Below are positions 9,088 to 18,320 of a stretch of 64,000 bases of DNA, piece by piece. This DNA comes from Bremerella volcania. GTDB lineage: Bacteria > Planctomycetota > Planctomycetia > Pirellulales > Pirellulaceae. The notes beneath the pieces are model-generated. The model was not told where the DNA came from and made no database searches. It saw only the letters and a list, made by a program, of their open reading frames with translations. The translations under genes were made by a program, and so were the position numbers. The DNA is taken from NCBI RefSeq assembly GCF_007748115.1, contig NZ_CP036289.1:3968001-4032000 (forward strand), read 5' to 3'. The first letter of the stretch is position 1, and every line of letters starts with the position of its first letter.

Positions 9088-9795
9088 CTACTCAGGAAAA
9101 TAGAGAAAAGCCCCGCACGACGAACAAAACACAGGCTTACCGAGTTTGAGATCGCTGACGGTCTGAATTCGCAACTGGACATTGCACTGGCCGCAGTAAT
9201 TGTTGACCACCGCAGCCAAGGCCTCTTCTCCTCGGACTTTGACCACGCGTTTGTAGTCGGCCCGAACGTCTGGCGGGATGTCTTTCTCAACCCCTTCGAG
9301 AAGCTCCAACACGCGGGCAATTTCCGTTTCCAGGCCGGTTCGCTCTTTCTCCACTTCCGCTTCGATTTTTGCCTGATCTGCTTCGGCCGCTTCGACGCCT
9401 TTGATGGCTTCGGCCAGCTTGATTTCCAGCTGATCGACCTTTTCTAATGCTTCCAGAATTTCGTCGGACATGACGCTATTGGCCATCTGGGCCGCGGCGA
9501 TCTGCTCTTTGAAGATCTGAAACTCGTCGTTCGTCTTGGCTGCGTTGAGCTTTCCTTCGATGACCTCGATCTTGCTTTCACTTTCCCGCAATTGAAGCTG
9601 CTTGCGGTCTGCCGTCATTTTGGTGCTTTGGATCGACTCTTTGACCTCGGCGACGGTCTGCTGGGCGGTCGTCACACGATTTCGAGCAGCATTCACGCGA
9701 ATCGGACATCGCGCCAGACGACTCCTAAGGTCGCTCAATTGGCGATGGATTCGGTGAAGTTCCTGCAGAACTTCGCTGTAGGGTCGCTCGGACAT
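9088..9795 (-). CDS. Coiled-coil protein with C-terminal zinc ribbon (CT398/DUF164-like)
   Basis: 235 residues. About residues 5-170 form a long antiparallel coiled coil rich in E, K, A and Q. The C-terminus carries a C4 zinc ribbon: CGQC at about 201-204 and CSSCG at about 225-229. This architecture matches the zf-RING_7 / DUF164 family, which includes Chlamydia CT398; members have been linked to RNA polymerase sigma-54 or flagellar export components in some bacteria, but the role in planctomycetes is unknown. It lies between greA and rpoD and is separated from rpoD by a terminator, so it probably has its own promoter. Confidence 0.82.
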   Translation of the reverse strand: MSERPYSEVLQELHRIHRQLSDLRSRLARCPIRVNAARNRVTTAQQTVAEVKESIQSTKMTADRKQLQLRESESKIEVIEGKLNAAKTNDEFQIFKEQIAAAQMANSVMSDEILEALEKVDQLEIKLAEAIKGVEAAEADQAKIEAEVEKERTGLETEIARVLELLEGVEKDIPPDVRADYKRVVKVRGEEALAAVVNNYCGQCNVQLRIQTVSDLKLGKPVFCSSCGAFLYFPE

Positions 9796-9895
9796 GGGTG
9801 AACCACTCGGAAATGATCAGTTTTCAATAATGCAAACAATGTAGCAGCAGCGTGGGCTTTAGCACACGCCACCACCTCATTTTACCCCATAGGTC

Positions 9896-9935
9896 AAACA
9901 AAAAAGCCCGGGCCTGATGACAGGCTCCGGGCTTT
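9896..9935 (-). terminator. Rho-independent terminator of rpoD
   Basis: On the minus strand AAAGCCCGG and CCGGGCTTT, with an inner CCTG/CAGG pairing, form a long stem followed by TTTTTTG. It lies about 30 bases after the rpoD stop. Confidence 0.9.
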
Positions 9936-9965
9936 CCGGGTTCACACTTTCCACAATGAATTCAA

Positions 9966-11639
9966 TTACGCCGCGTCGGCCGTATGCAGGAAACCGGCCA
10001 ATTGCTGGCTGCGAACTGGATGTTGCAGCTTACGAACCGCTTTGGCTTCGATCTGGCGGACACGTTCGCGGGTGACCTTAAAAATTCGGCCGACTTCTTC
10101 CAGGGTATAGGTGTACCCGTCTTGCAGGCCGTATCGCAGCTTGATGATTTCGCGTTCGCGATAGGTCAGCGTTTTCAGCAAACCGCCGATTTTGTCTCGC
10201 AAGATTTCGTTCGAGGCCTTACGAATTGGGGTCTCTTCGTGACCATCCTCAATGAACTCACCGAACGAGCTGTCTTCGCTTTCGCCGATCGGACGATCGA
10301 GGCTAACCGGATGACGGCCGATGTCCATCACGCGGCGCACTTCCTCAACCGGAATTTCGCTACGGCGCGAGATTTCTTCCATGGTCGGTTCGCGGCGAAG
10401 TTCCTGCAGCAGGCGTTTCTGCACGTTACGCAGCTTCGACAACACATCGATCATGTGAACTGGAATTCGAATCGTACGAGCCTGATCGGCAATCGCCCGC
10501 GTAATGGCCTGACGAATCCACCAAGTGGCATACGTCGAGAACTTGAAGCCGCGGCGATATTCGTACTTATCAACCGCACGCATCAGGCCCGTGTTGCCTT
10601 CTTGAATCAGGTCCAGAAAGCTCAGGCCGCGGTTGCGGTACTTCTTGGCGATCGAAACGACCAAACGCAGGTTGCCGCTGGACAGTTCTCGCTTGACCCC
10701 TTCGTACTGATCGAACTGCTTGCGGAACTTATCGCAACGAGTTCGCAGGCTGCGTGGGCTTTCCAGCGTCAGCAGCATCAGGTCGCGAAGTTCCTTACGC
10801 AGGTTGGCTCGTTCATCCTTAGCGGCCGGCTCGTCACGGATCAGATTCAAACGTGCTCGGATTTCTTCCATGCGATCGGCGAAGTCTTCCAACTGGCTCA
10901 TCACCGGAATCACGCGGCGAGTTCGCAGCGACAGTTCTTCGACCAACTGCAAGCACTTTTGACGGCGGCGAATGAATCGCTTACGGGCAGCCAAACGCTC
11001 TTCACGTGGGGTACTTTTGCGAAGCAAACGTTGGAAGTCGCGACGATTTTCTTCCAGCATCACGCGCAGCGTCTTCAGGTTGTGCGGCATGCGCCCTTGG
11101 ATTTGCTCTTTGGTCAGATTCTCGGTCAGCGAGACCTTGATCGTCCGATCGAAAGGCAATTCACCTCGGTGGACCTTTTCCAGGATTTCGACCGTATGAC
11201 GCAGCGCGAAATCGCAACCTAGTACCAGCCGGCGGAACTGCTTGCGGGTGATTTCGATCTTCTTGGCCAGGGCAATCTCTTCCACCCGGGAAAGCAGAGG
11301 AATCGAAGCCATTTGCGACAGGTACATCCGAATCGGATCGTCGCTGCTCTTGGTGATTTCCTCAGAAGCGAAGGTCTCGGAGCCGCCATCTTCGTCCAGA
11401 GCTTCCGCGAATTCGCGAGCCGATGGAGCCTTGATGGCCGGAGCATCATCGAAATCGTCTTCCGGAGGATCGGTGACCAACTCGATGCCGCGGTTTTCGA
11501 GTTCGGTCAGTAGCGAGTCAAGTTTCTCGCTGCCACTGGCTTCATCGGGGAGATAGTTGTTGACTTCATCATAAGTCAACCAACCTTGCGACTTGCCTTT
11601 TTCCAGAAGTACGGCCAATTCTTGATCGGCAAATTCCAT
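9966..11639 (-). CDS. rpoD: RNA polymerase primary sigma factor (sigma-70)
   Basis: 557 residues. Region 1.1 is visible in the first 65 residues ([20 protein letters not shown]). An acidic linker follows, then region 1.2 ([19 protein letters not shown]), a non-conserved segment rich in R, E and L, and region 2 ([29 protein letters not shown] and [21 protein letters not shown]). Region 3 is [14 protein letters not shown], and region 4 ends with [27 protein letters not shown]. All residues used for -10 and -35 recognition look intact. It follows dnaG with a 101-base gap, the classic dnaG-rpoD order without rpsU, and ends in its own terminator. Confidence 0.96.
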   Translation of the reverse strand: MEFADQELAVLLEKGKSQGWLTYDEVNNYLPDEASGSEKLDSLLTELENRGIELVTDPPEDDFDDAPAIKAPSAREFAEALDEDGGSETFASEEITKSSDDPIRMYLSQMASIPLLSRVEEIALAKKIEITRKQFRRLVLGCDFALRHTVEILEKVHRGELPFDRTIKVSLTENLTKEQIQGRMPHNLKTLRVMLEENRRDFQRLLRKSTPREERLAARKRFIRRRQKCLQLVEELSLRTRRVIPVMSQLEDFADRMEEIRARLNLIRDEPAAKDERANLRKELRDLMLLTLESPRSLRTRCDKFRKQFDQYEGVKRELSSGNLRLVVSIAKKYRNRGLSFLDLIQEGNTGLMRAVDKYEYRRGFKFSTYATWWIRQAITRAIADQARTIRIPVHMIDVLSKLRNVQKRLLQELRREPTMEEISRRSEIPVEEVRRVMDIGRHPVSLDRPIGESEDSSFGEFIEDGHEETPIRKASNEILRDKIGGLLKTLTYREREIIKLRYGLQDGYTYTLEEVGRIFKVTRERVRQIEAKAVRKLQHPVRSQQLAGFLHTADAA

Positions 11640-11740
11640 AGTGAAGACCTCCTTGCCTTCCCATAAAATTCTCTTTGGTCATTTTCGCCTGCGATCGGGA
11701 TGCGGGTCATACCAACCGGGGCGACGTCAAGCGGTATCCT

Positions 11741-13609
11741 CTACCCATCCGTGGGAAAGGAAATACCCTGGCGATTTCTTTTCTGCTCGACAATTTCTTT
11801 GAGGACGTCGAGCTCGTCCTCTTCAGGAATCTCTTTTTGAATCATTGATGATTGTTGATTACCGCTAATACGATCCTCGTGATCGCCTCGGTATGCATTA
11901 ATGATCATCTTTAATTCTTCACTTGGATCACCAAACTTATGTTCGGTTGCCAACTCATCGAGTTCAATCAAAAGGAACCGAATAGACTCGCTTTCGACTG
12001 AATCCAAAATTCCGGGGAACCCACAATCCTGATGGGCATCACTCCGGGTTTTGAAAATTCTATAGATAACCCGACCGGTCTCGCTACGAAGTTCGTCAGG
12101 GCCAATTTCTTCAAGGCACCACTCGATCGTCTCGGGTAACGCCAACATCATTTTTAGTAAGGTTTTGTCCCAATTATCTAGATCGCCAATGCGATAAATT
12201 CGATCAGCCACACCAACCTTTTGTCCATGCGAGACCGGCGCTGCCGAACCATGGTGGTTTGTTTTTGTTGCTTTCCGCAAGGAAGACAACCGCGTGCGAA
12301 GTTCCGATTCGGCAACTTGAAACTGACGGGCAATCCGGGCCAGGAACTGATGCTCGCGAAGCCGTACTTCCGACGACGTTTCCGCCGCCAGGTTCGGGGC
12401 CTTGGCCAGCGTGTTCAGCACGTCCTCAAGGGCATCGTTGGCACTATGCAAGTCGTTCGCCAGGTCGATGCCGGCAGTGGCAATGCGAATCTTGTGTTCC
12501 AGTGCGTCCAGTGACTTGGCCAGGTGAGCACGAAACGCCTCGGCTCCTTGCTGCTGGACGAAATCGCATGGATCGAGCTTCTCAGGCAGCGTGCAAATCC
12601 GCAGGTCGACCTGCTGAGCGATGAACAGTTCCAGCACTTCGCTGGTTCGCTTCTGGCCAGCATCATCGCCGTCGAGCACCAGGTAAACGGTGTCGGCATA
12701 GCGACGCAGCAGTTGAATGTGTCGCGGCCCGAGGGCAGTCCCCAGCACGGCCACCGCGTTCTTCACGCCCGCTTCGTGCAGGGCAATCACGTCGGTGTAC
12801 CCTTCGACGACGATCACCTTCTTGCTGTTGGTGATATGGTCGCGTGCCAGGTCCAACGCGTAGACATTGTCGCTCTTGGAGAAGAGCCGGGTCTCAGGCG
12901 AGTTCACGTACTTCGCCGACTTCTCATCCGCATAGGCCGGCAAAATGCGACCGCCGAAAGCGATCGGACGGCTCTGGACGTCGCGAATCGGGAAGATTAC
13001 ACGTCCTTTGAAGCGATCGTACATCCGGCCGCCTTGCGACTGGCCGATGAGCCCGACCTTTTCCAGCACCGGCTGCGTGTATTGGCTTTGATTCGACTTA
13101 TTGCAGAGCCACTGCCAATCGTTGGGAGAGAAGCCGATATGGAAACGCTGAATCGCTTCCTTCGTCATCCCTCGATCATGCAGATAGCGGCGGGCCTCGT
13201 CGGCGATCGGGTCGTTTAGCAGCAGTTCGTGGAACAGCCGCTCGGCCCAGGCCAACGCGTTGTATTGGTATTTTTTATCGTCAGGACTGCCAGCGGGGGC
13301 AACCGGGCCTTGCGAGGGAAGCGCGATGTTGGCTCGTTCGGCCAGAAGTTCGAGCGCTTCGCGAAACTCGATGGACTCGCGACGCATCACGAAGCTAAAG
13401 ACGTCGCCGCCGATTCCGCAAACCCAGCATCGCCACGATTGGCGCTGTGGATTGACCTGAAAGCTAGGGCGGCTGTCATCGTGCCAAGGGCACAAAGCGA
13501 CGTAGCCACGTCCTTGCCGTCTCAGGTTCAGGTATCCACCCAGGACATCCACGATGTCCGAAGCGGCTCGCACCTGTTCTTTTACGTCGTTGTCTGGGGG
13601 AAAAGCCAA
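11741..13609 (-). CDS. dnaG: DNA primase
   Basis: 622 residues. It makes RNA primers for replication. The N-terminal CHC2-type zinc ribbon has Cys and His in LCPWHDDSRPSFQVNP and the pair CWVCG (about residues 40-63). The catalytic core contains the GRVIFPIRD and AFGGRIL segments, and the TOPRIM fold has IVVEGYTDVIAL and the metal-binding DGDDAG. The C-terminal DnaB-binding region is poorly conserved and ends in an acidic tail, as usual. Start MAFPPDNDVKEQV is the normal beginning of the family. The gene leads the dnaG-rpoD pair. A gap of about 480 bases lies upstream. Confidence 0.95.
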   Translation of the reverse strand: MAFPPDNDVKEQVRAASDIVDVLGGYLNLRRQGRGYVALCPWHDDSRPSFQVNPQRQSWRCWVCGIGGDVFSFVMRRESIEFREALELLAERANIALPSQGPVAPAGSPDDKKYQYNALAWAERLFHELLLNDPIADEARRYLHDRGMTKEAIQRFHIGFSPNDWQWLCNKSNQSQYTQPVLEKVGLIGQSQGGRMYDRFKGRVIFPIRDVQSRPIAFGGRILPAYADEKSAKYVNSPETRLFSKSDNVYALDLARDHITNSKKVIVVEGYTDVIALHEAGVKNAVAVLGTALGPRHIQLLRRYADTVYLVLDGDDAGQKRTSEVLELFIAQQVDLRICTLPEKLDPCDFVQQQGAEAFRAHLAKSLDALEHKIRIATAGIDLANDLHSANDALEDVLNTLAKAPNLAAETSSEVRLREHQFLARIARQFQVAESELRTRLSSLRKATKTNHHGSAAPVSHGQKVGVADRIYRIGDLDNWDKTLLKMMLALPETIEWCLEEIGPDELRSETGRVIYRIFKTRSDAHQDCGFPGILDSVESESIRFLLIELDELATEHKFGDPSEELKMIINAYRGDHEDRISGNQQSSMIQKEIPEEDELDVLKEIVEQKRNRQGISFPTDG

Positions 13610-14093
13610 CCTTTGGACTTCCTTCCAGGGTTTTGCGGGAACCCTATGCCCGAGAAATGTCAGCGTGACTTGCGCCCCGTCTCATGTCCCCTCGCCCCTG
13701 AGGGGAAGAGGGTTAGGGTGAGGGGCCATCTTGCTCCTCACAGCCCGAGTTCGACATTTTGGGCCGTGCCTTCCGTAGCACGTGGGAGCAATTTAGTCCA
13801 TTTCCCAATTTTAGGTCAAGTTCGCATTGACGCCTGCCGACAACCTTTTGGTTTCACGCTAGCAGATATCTTTTACAATATCGATTTTGGGACTTTTTGC
13901 GTAGTACTCGCGCCCCAATGAAAAGTCACAATCTGTGAGCCTTTCACCCACAAACGAAGGAAAATCTCGCTATTCTTGAGGGTGAAGCACGAAGTTTTTT
14001 GACAACTCGCTGCCCCTTATCCGACCGAAAACCGAACACTTCGACCTGAATACGAACTCCCAAAAAATCGAACACTGAACTTAGAGCGACAAC
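13610..14093. other. Non-coding region between divergent dnaG and aat
   Basis: This 484-base stretch must hold the dnaG-rpoD promoter on the minus strand and the aat promoter on the plus strand. I see one interspersed G/C-rich repeat (13687-13726) and an isolated TTGACA at 13999-14004 without a well-placed -10 hexamer. The short open frames here have no coding character. Confidence 0.6.
13687..13726 (+). repeat. Interspersed G-rich repeat (GAGGGTTAGGGTGAGGGG type)
   Basis: A C-rich segment (CCCCTCGCCCCTGAGGGG) is followed by GAGGGTTAGGGTGAGGGG. The outer CCCCTC and GAGGGG arms pair, and an inner CCCC/GGGG pair is also possible. The same kind of short element is found scattered between genes in many GC-rich bacteria. 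Only this one copy is visible in the window. Confidence 0.6.
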
Positions 14094-14792
14094 TTGGTTT
14101 CCCGATTTTTTCCTCCTGCCGAACAAGCCGACGAGAACGACCTGGTGATGGTAGGTGGTCGCCTTTCTTCCGAATGGCTATTAGACGCCTATCGCCACGG
14201 CATATTTCCCTGGCCGATGTGGGGCGACTGGATGCCAATGACGTGGTTCTCGCTCGATCCGCGAGCCATTATTCCCCTCGACGGCCTCTACGTGAGCAAG
14301 CGGCTGAAGCGAACCATTCGCAGCGGTAAGTTTCAAGTAACTTGCGACACCGCTTTTCGCGAGGTCATGCAGGGATGCTCGCAACCACGACATAAAAAAG
14401 ATGGCACGTGGATCACGCCGGCCATGCTGAAGGCCTACTGCAAACTGCACGAGGAAGGGCACTCCCACAGTGTCGAAGTATGGCACGAGGGACAACTGGC
14501 CGGTGGTATTTACGGCGTTGCGATTGGGGGACTCTTCGCCGGGGAGTCGATGTTTCACACCGTCCGAGATGCCTCGAAGGTTGCCTTGGCGGCACTGGTC
14601 TCCCACTTGAATCAACGCGGATACAAGCTGTTCGACATTCAGCAGTGGACCGCGCACACCGGCAGCATGGGAGCCATTGAGATCGCGCGTAGCGACTATC
14701 TGACGCTTCTTAAGAACGTGGTCGATCTTCCCGTGACCTTTGGGGACGAGCTTTGCGAAATCAAGTTTTTCGGGTCTACCTTAGCCGATTAG
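14094..14792 (+). CDS. aat: Leucyl/phenylalanyl-tRNA-protein transferase
   Basis: Transfers Leu or Phe from its tRNA to proteins with N-terminal Lys or Arg, marking them for ClpS-ClpAP degradation (N-degron pathway). 232 residues from a TTG start at 14094. Family signatures: RFFPPAEQADENDLVMVGGRLS, LLDAYRHGIFPWPMWGD, WFSLDPRAIIPLDGLYVSKRLKRTIR, GTWITPAMLKAYCKLHEEGHSHSVEVW, GGLFAGESMFH and LFDIQQWTAHTGSMGA. The TTG is chosen because the family N-terminus FPP...GG begins right after it; no in-frame ATG is available upstream. No clpS or clpA gene is in the window. Confidence 0.93.
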   Translation: MVSRFFPPAEQADENDLVMVGGRLSSEWLLDAYRHGIFPWPMWGDWMPMTWFSLDPRAIIPLDGLYVSKRLKRTIRSGKFQVTCDTAFREVMQGCSQPRHKKDGTWITPAMLKAYCKLHEEGHSHSVEVWHEGQLAGGIYGVAIGGLFAGESMFHTVRDASKVALAALVSHLNQRGYKLFDIQQWTAHTGSMGAIEIARSDYLTLLKNVVDLPVTFGDELCEIKFFGSTLAD

Positions 14793-15962
14793 CTTCTTTC
14801 GCAGCAGATCTAAACCTTGCTTCGCCATTCGCGGTCCCCAGATCTCGGGATGACCGGCCAAGCCGCTGCTGATCGATTCAACGCCATCTTTCGATGCCAA
14901 CGCAACGTAATATTGGTCGGCCGAGTCAGCTTTCGTCAGCGTCCCCAAGGCCAATCCATAGGTGGCGTTACCAACACTTCTGGCTTGGACCGCGGCTTTC
15001 TCGACACTCTCTTGAGAGACCAATTCGACCGGCATCTCAATAGTGCCACCGAGAAAAGCCTGGCGGTCGGTGTCGACGGTCCCTAACCAGAATGCCAACA
15101 TGCCAGACGTCGAAGATTCAACCGTCGCCAACGTTTCTCCACGAGCCAGTAGATCACGGATGACGACGTCTTGGAGCTCTTGCTCCCCTTCCCCGAACAC
15201 CAGATCACCGACGGCTGCCTGGATTTGCTGGACCGTATCCGCAATCGCTTCTTCGCACTGCTGGGCCGTCTGTCCCGTTGCTGTAATTCGGAGTGAAATC
15301 GTCGCTTGATGCACGGTGATGCCGACGCGAGGCTCCCTACCTCTCTTGATTAGGTCGGGCAGTAACGCCTCCATATGACTTTCTCCCACCCCAAAGCATT
15401 TTACGACGTGATGCCGGATGATCTTCTTCGCGGTTCCCTTGCCGGCCAGCGAAGGAACGACGGTGGTGGCCCACATTTCCTTCATCTCGGCAGGCACACC
15501 CGGCAAGGCAATAAAACGTGAGTGATGCAGCCCCACGCTGTAATCGAGATCGATTCCTGGGGCCGTTCCATTGGGATTGGGAATAATACGGCTGCCAACG
15601 GGAAACATGGCCTGAATCTGATTCTTCGGCGGCATCTCGCGTCCCCGCATGGTAAATCGCCGCTGAATATGCTCCAGGCTCTCGGCATCGAGCTTCAGCT
15701 CGGTACTGGTTGCGTTGGCCAGAGCCTGGCGGGTCAGGTCATCGTCGGTGGGGCCCAGACCTCCGGTCGAGATGACCAGGTTAGCCCGCGCCAAGGCATT
15801 CTTGATGACCTGAATGTTGGCCTCCAGATCGTCTCCCACCGTCGTATGAAAAAGGACTTCGATTCCAAGTGCCTCCAACTGCTGGCTAAGCCACTGCGTG
15901 TTGGTATCTAAGCGCTGTCCGCTAGTTAATTCGTCTCCGATGGCCATTATCTCTGCGATCAT
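14781..15962 (-). CDS. cinA: CinA family protein with a degenerate C-terminal domain
   Basis: 393 residues from the ATG at 15962 (MIAEIMAIGDELTSG), which matches the family N-terminus; the frame extends nine codons further to 15989. The N-terminal MoaB/MogA-like domain (ADP-ribose/nucleotide pyrophosphatase in characterised members) is intact, with GLGPTDDDLTRQAL and LPGVPAEMKEMW. The C-terminal domain (about 245-393) corresponds to the PncC nicotinamide-nucleotide amidase, but the AESCTGG active-site motif reads VESSTSG and the YSNxAK-type segment with the catalytic Lys is not recognisable. The protein is therefore likely to keep pyrophosphatase-type activity and to have lost deamidase activity. 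The stop overlaps the convergent aat end by 12 bases. Confidence 0.88.
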   Translation of the reverse strand: MIAEIMAIGDELTSGQRLDTNTQWLSQQLEALGIEVLFHTTVGDDLEANIQVIKNALARANLVISTGGLGPTDDDLTRQALANATSTELKLDAESLEHIQRRFTMRGREMPPKNQIQAMFPVGSRIIPNPNGTAPGIDLDYSVGLHHSRFIALPGVPAEMKEMWATTVVPSLAGKGTAKKIIRHHVVKCFGVGESHMEALLPDLIKRGREPRVGITVHQATISLRITATGQTAQQCEEAIADTVQQIQAAVGDLVFGEGEQELQDVVIRDLLARGETLATVESSTSGMLAFWLGTVDTDRQAFLGGTIEMPVELVSQESVEKAAVQARSVGNATYGLALGTLTKADSADQYYVALASKDGVESISSGLAGHPEIWGPRMAKQGLDLLRKKLIG

Positions 15963-16143
15963 TCCGCGTCTGGTCCTTCCTAGGTGCATCCACGATGAAG
16001 AGGTCTCTCTGCCCCCTTACGATAACCCAACCTCGCCATTTCGACACGACCCCGAAACTTTACCAAGGCACTAGGGTGGCCCCATTCCTTACGACTCACG
16101 GGTTGCAATCGCGAATCGTATCAACGGCTTAACCCATACCAGA

Positions 16144-17031
16144 ATGTCGGCCACCAAGACTGCCGATCTCACCAAGGGGGGAACAGTACCCACACCTTGC
16201 CCACAAATGACCTGTGTGCCGACGACTCAGGTAAACTTCGGATCAGGAATGTCTTCAAACTCTCCATCACCTGCAATAACCTCCATCTTTCGTGACGCTT
16301 CTCAGAAAGCACGAAACCTGGTGCAACGTCTCGTTGCTCAGGGTGGAGAGAGCCTTGACTGGGTCGATGAATTGCGTCAATTGCAGTTTGGCTATCTCGA
16401 CGAAAGCTCCCAGAAGGGGGACCGAGAGTGTCGTGCTGGCTGCTCGGGGTGCTGTTTATCGGCTCAAGTCGACGTGACAGGCATCGAGGCGATCGCTGTC
16501 AGCGACTATCTGCGAACCTGTGTCGATGCGTTGACGCTCAATCAGATCAAATCACGCTTGCAGCGCGTGACCAAACGCCGGATCGAACAGATTCAGGGAG
16601 TCACCCGTCAACGACCGCTTGCCTGTTCAATGCTGGGGGAAGATGGTCGCTGCATGGTTTATCCCGTTCGTCCGATTATCTGTTCCGGCGTCTTTTCCAC
16701 CAGACGCGACGCATGTCTGGATGCCGAACAAATGGCCCAGGCCGGGGATTTCTCCAGCACCATTCCCCTCGACAATGACGCCATCCAAGCCACGGGTGGA
16801 ATCTCGGGAACTTTGCAGCGAATCCTGGTTGAAAACGACCTGGACGGCAATTTATACGAGTTCAACTCGGCCGTTCTCACTGCCTTGCCACTAAAAAATG
16901 CCTTGAATCGTTTCCTGGCGGGCGAAGACCTGTTTCGAGATGCCATCTGCACTGACGCACACTCGCCCCCCAGAAAAAGGGCTGTCCGTAAACCTCACTT
17001 TCTCAAGTCGCAAGCTGTCAGACGAGCATGA
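16144..17031 (+). CDS. YkgJ-type cysteine cluster protein (putative metal-binding)
   Basis: 295 residues. The core matches the YkgJ / CxxxCxxCC zinc-or-iron-chelating family: CRAGCSGCC at residues 96-104, then a conserved second Cys block, CSML...CMVYPVRPIICSGV. Function is not established; members are proposed to bind a metal or Fe-S cluster. The first 35 residues have no counterpart in the family, and an in-frame ATG at 16249 (MSSNSPSP) gives a shorter 260-residue protein with an AGGA just before it, so the start is uncertain. The C-terminal 30 residues are basic and probably disordered. It precedes murB by 160 bases. Confidence 0.78.
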   Translation: MSATKTADLTKGGTVPTPCPQMTCVPTTQVNFGSGMSSNSPSPAITSIFRDASQKARNLVQRLVAQGGESLDWVDELRQLQFGYLDESSQKGDRECRAGCSGCCLSAQVDVTGIEAIAVSDYLRTCVDALTLNQIKSRLQRVTKRRIEQIQGVTRQRPLACSMLGEDGRCMVYPVRPIICSGVFSTRRDACLDAEQMAQAGDFSSTIPLDNDAIQATGGISGTLQRILVENDLDGNLYEFNSAVLTALPLKNALNRFLAGEDLFRDAICTDAHSPPRKRAVRKPHFLKSQAVRRA

Positions 17032-17190
17032 TCGGCTCGGTTTAAGCTCTTATCCCAGGTTGTCAAAGGGAAATCGTTGCTGGTACCGTAGGGGAATCGT
17101 CGCGACGTTGTCGGCACGCAAGGAGCGATCCACTGCTGCTGGGCAACAACGAAGCGTATTCGGGGTAAACTACTTGGGAACGATCGATCT

Positions 17191-18069
17191 ATGGAATTCA
17201 CCGCTGGCTTTGAGCACTTCGTTCGCACGGATGAGGCGTTGGCTCCTTATACATGGCTGAAACTGGGTGGCAGCGCCGAATACTTCGCAGAACCCACGAC
17301 CATCGATGAGTTGGCTGCCGTTGTAATACGTTGCCGCGAGAATGAAATCCCCGCTCGCGTGCTGGGCGGGGGCTCGAACCTGCTGGTCCACGACGAGGGT
17401 GTGCCTGGCTTGGTGATTCAGCTTAGCCATCCCACATTCAGCGGAATCAGTATCGGTGGCAATCGGATGACGGTCGGAGGTGGCGCAAAGCTATCTCACG
17501 CGGTAAGCACCGCCGTTGGCAGCGGATTGGCCGGTCTAGAGGCACTGGCCGGAATCCCAGGCACGATCGGCGGAGCGCTGCACGGTAATGCCGGCGCAAA
17601 TGGAGTCGACGTGGGTCAACGAGTCGTCGAAGCCACCGTGATGACGCGATCGGGGGAAGTTCAGACACGGACGGCCCAAGACCTGCAATTCACTTACCGG
17701 CAAAGCAGTCTTGACGAGTTGGTCATTCTGAGCGCTGTATTCGAGTTGGAATCAGCCGACTCGCAAGAGCTGACACGCCGGATGCAGAAATTCTGGATCG
17801 TGCAGAAGGCAACCCAACCGGGTGGCTCGGAAAGCGTGGGATATCTGTTCTTCGATCCTCCTGGGCTCGCGGCCAGTTCGTTGATTGAGCAGTCAGGTCT
17901 CAAAGGGACGAAGGTCGGGGGAGCCGAAATCTGCGCGGAACACGCTAACTTCGTCATCGCCGGTAAAGATGCGACCTCGAACGACGTCATTCGCCTGGCC
18001 GAACTCGTGCAGAGCCGAGTCAAAGAAGTGACTGGCATGGATCTTAAGTGCCAGCTGACCATTTGGTAG
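17191..18069 (+). CDS. murB: MurB-family UDP-N-acetylenolpyruvoylglucosamine reductase, atypical active site
   Basis: 292 residues, the length of type II MurB. The FAD-binding domain is clear: YTWLKLGGSAEYF, VLGGGSNLLVHDEGV, and LEALAGIPGTIGGALHGNAGANG. The substrate-orienting Tyr-Arg pair is kept (FTYRQSSL). The proton-donor Ser of MurB (Ser229 in E. coli, in GSFFKNP) is replaced: the sequence is GYLFFDP with Tyr218. The second acid (Glu325 in E. coli, LEPEV) is also replaced, by Gln288 in LKCQL. The rest of the domain (LIEQSGLKGTKVGGAEIC, HANFVI) is normal. It is followed 251 bases later by ftsQ, a remnant of a dcw cluster. It may be an altered reductase or a non-catalytic paralogue. Confidence 0.85.
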   Translation: MEFTAGFEHFVRTDEALAPYTWLKLGGSAEYFAEPTTIDELAAVVIRCRENEIPARVLGGGSNLLVHDEGVPGLVIQLSHPTFSGISIGGNRMTVGGGAKLSHAVSTAVGSGLAGLEALAGIPGTIGGALHGNAGANGVDVGQRVVEATVMTRSGEVQTRTAQDLQFTYRQSSLDELVILSAVFELESADSQELTRRMQKFWIVQKATQPGGSESVGYLFFDPPGLAASSLIEQSGLKGTKVGGAEICAEHANFVIAGKDATSNDVIRLAELVQSRVKEVTGMDLKCQLTIW

Positions 18070-18320
18070 CACCTGCCTGCCAGCAATCCAGGATGCCCTC
18101 GTAGGGGCTGCTTTGGAGGCGTTTCTTCCTTAGATCAAGTTTCCCCAATCGCTGGTCAAGTTGCCTGACTTGACCAGCCGATCTGATTTAAATGGGCAAG
18201 TCTTGAATTCCATAAAAGCGAGTAGAGACGCGTTTATTGGAATCGAAAGATTCATTATGCTCTTCGAAGTCGTAGCGGCGTATCTCGCCGCCAGCCAAGG
18301 ATTGGCCAACTTTCACAAGG

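Noticed and set aside
9984-11222. 412-codon open frame opposite rpoD
   Set aside because: It is the antisense shadow of a highly conserved sigma factor gene in GC-rich DNA and has no protein-like motifs.
13999-14022. TTGACA followed by TTATCC as a sigma-70 promoter of aat
   Set aside because: The spacing is only about 12 bases, too short for a normal -35/-10 pair.
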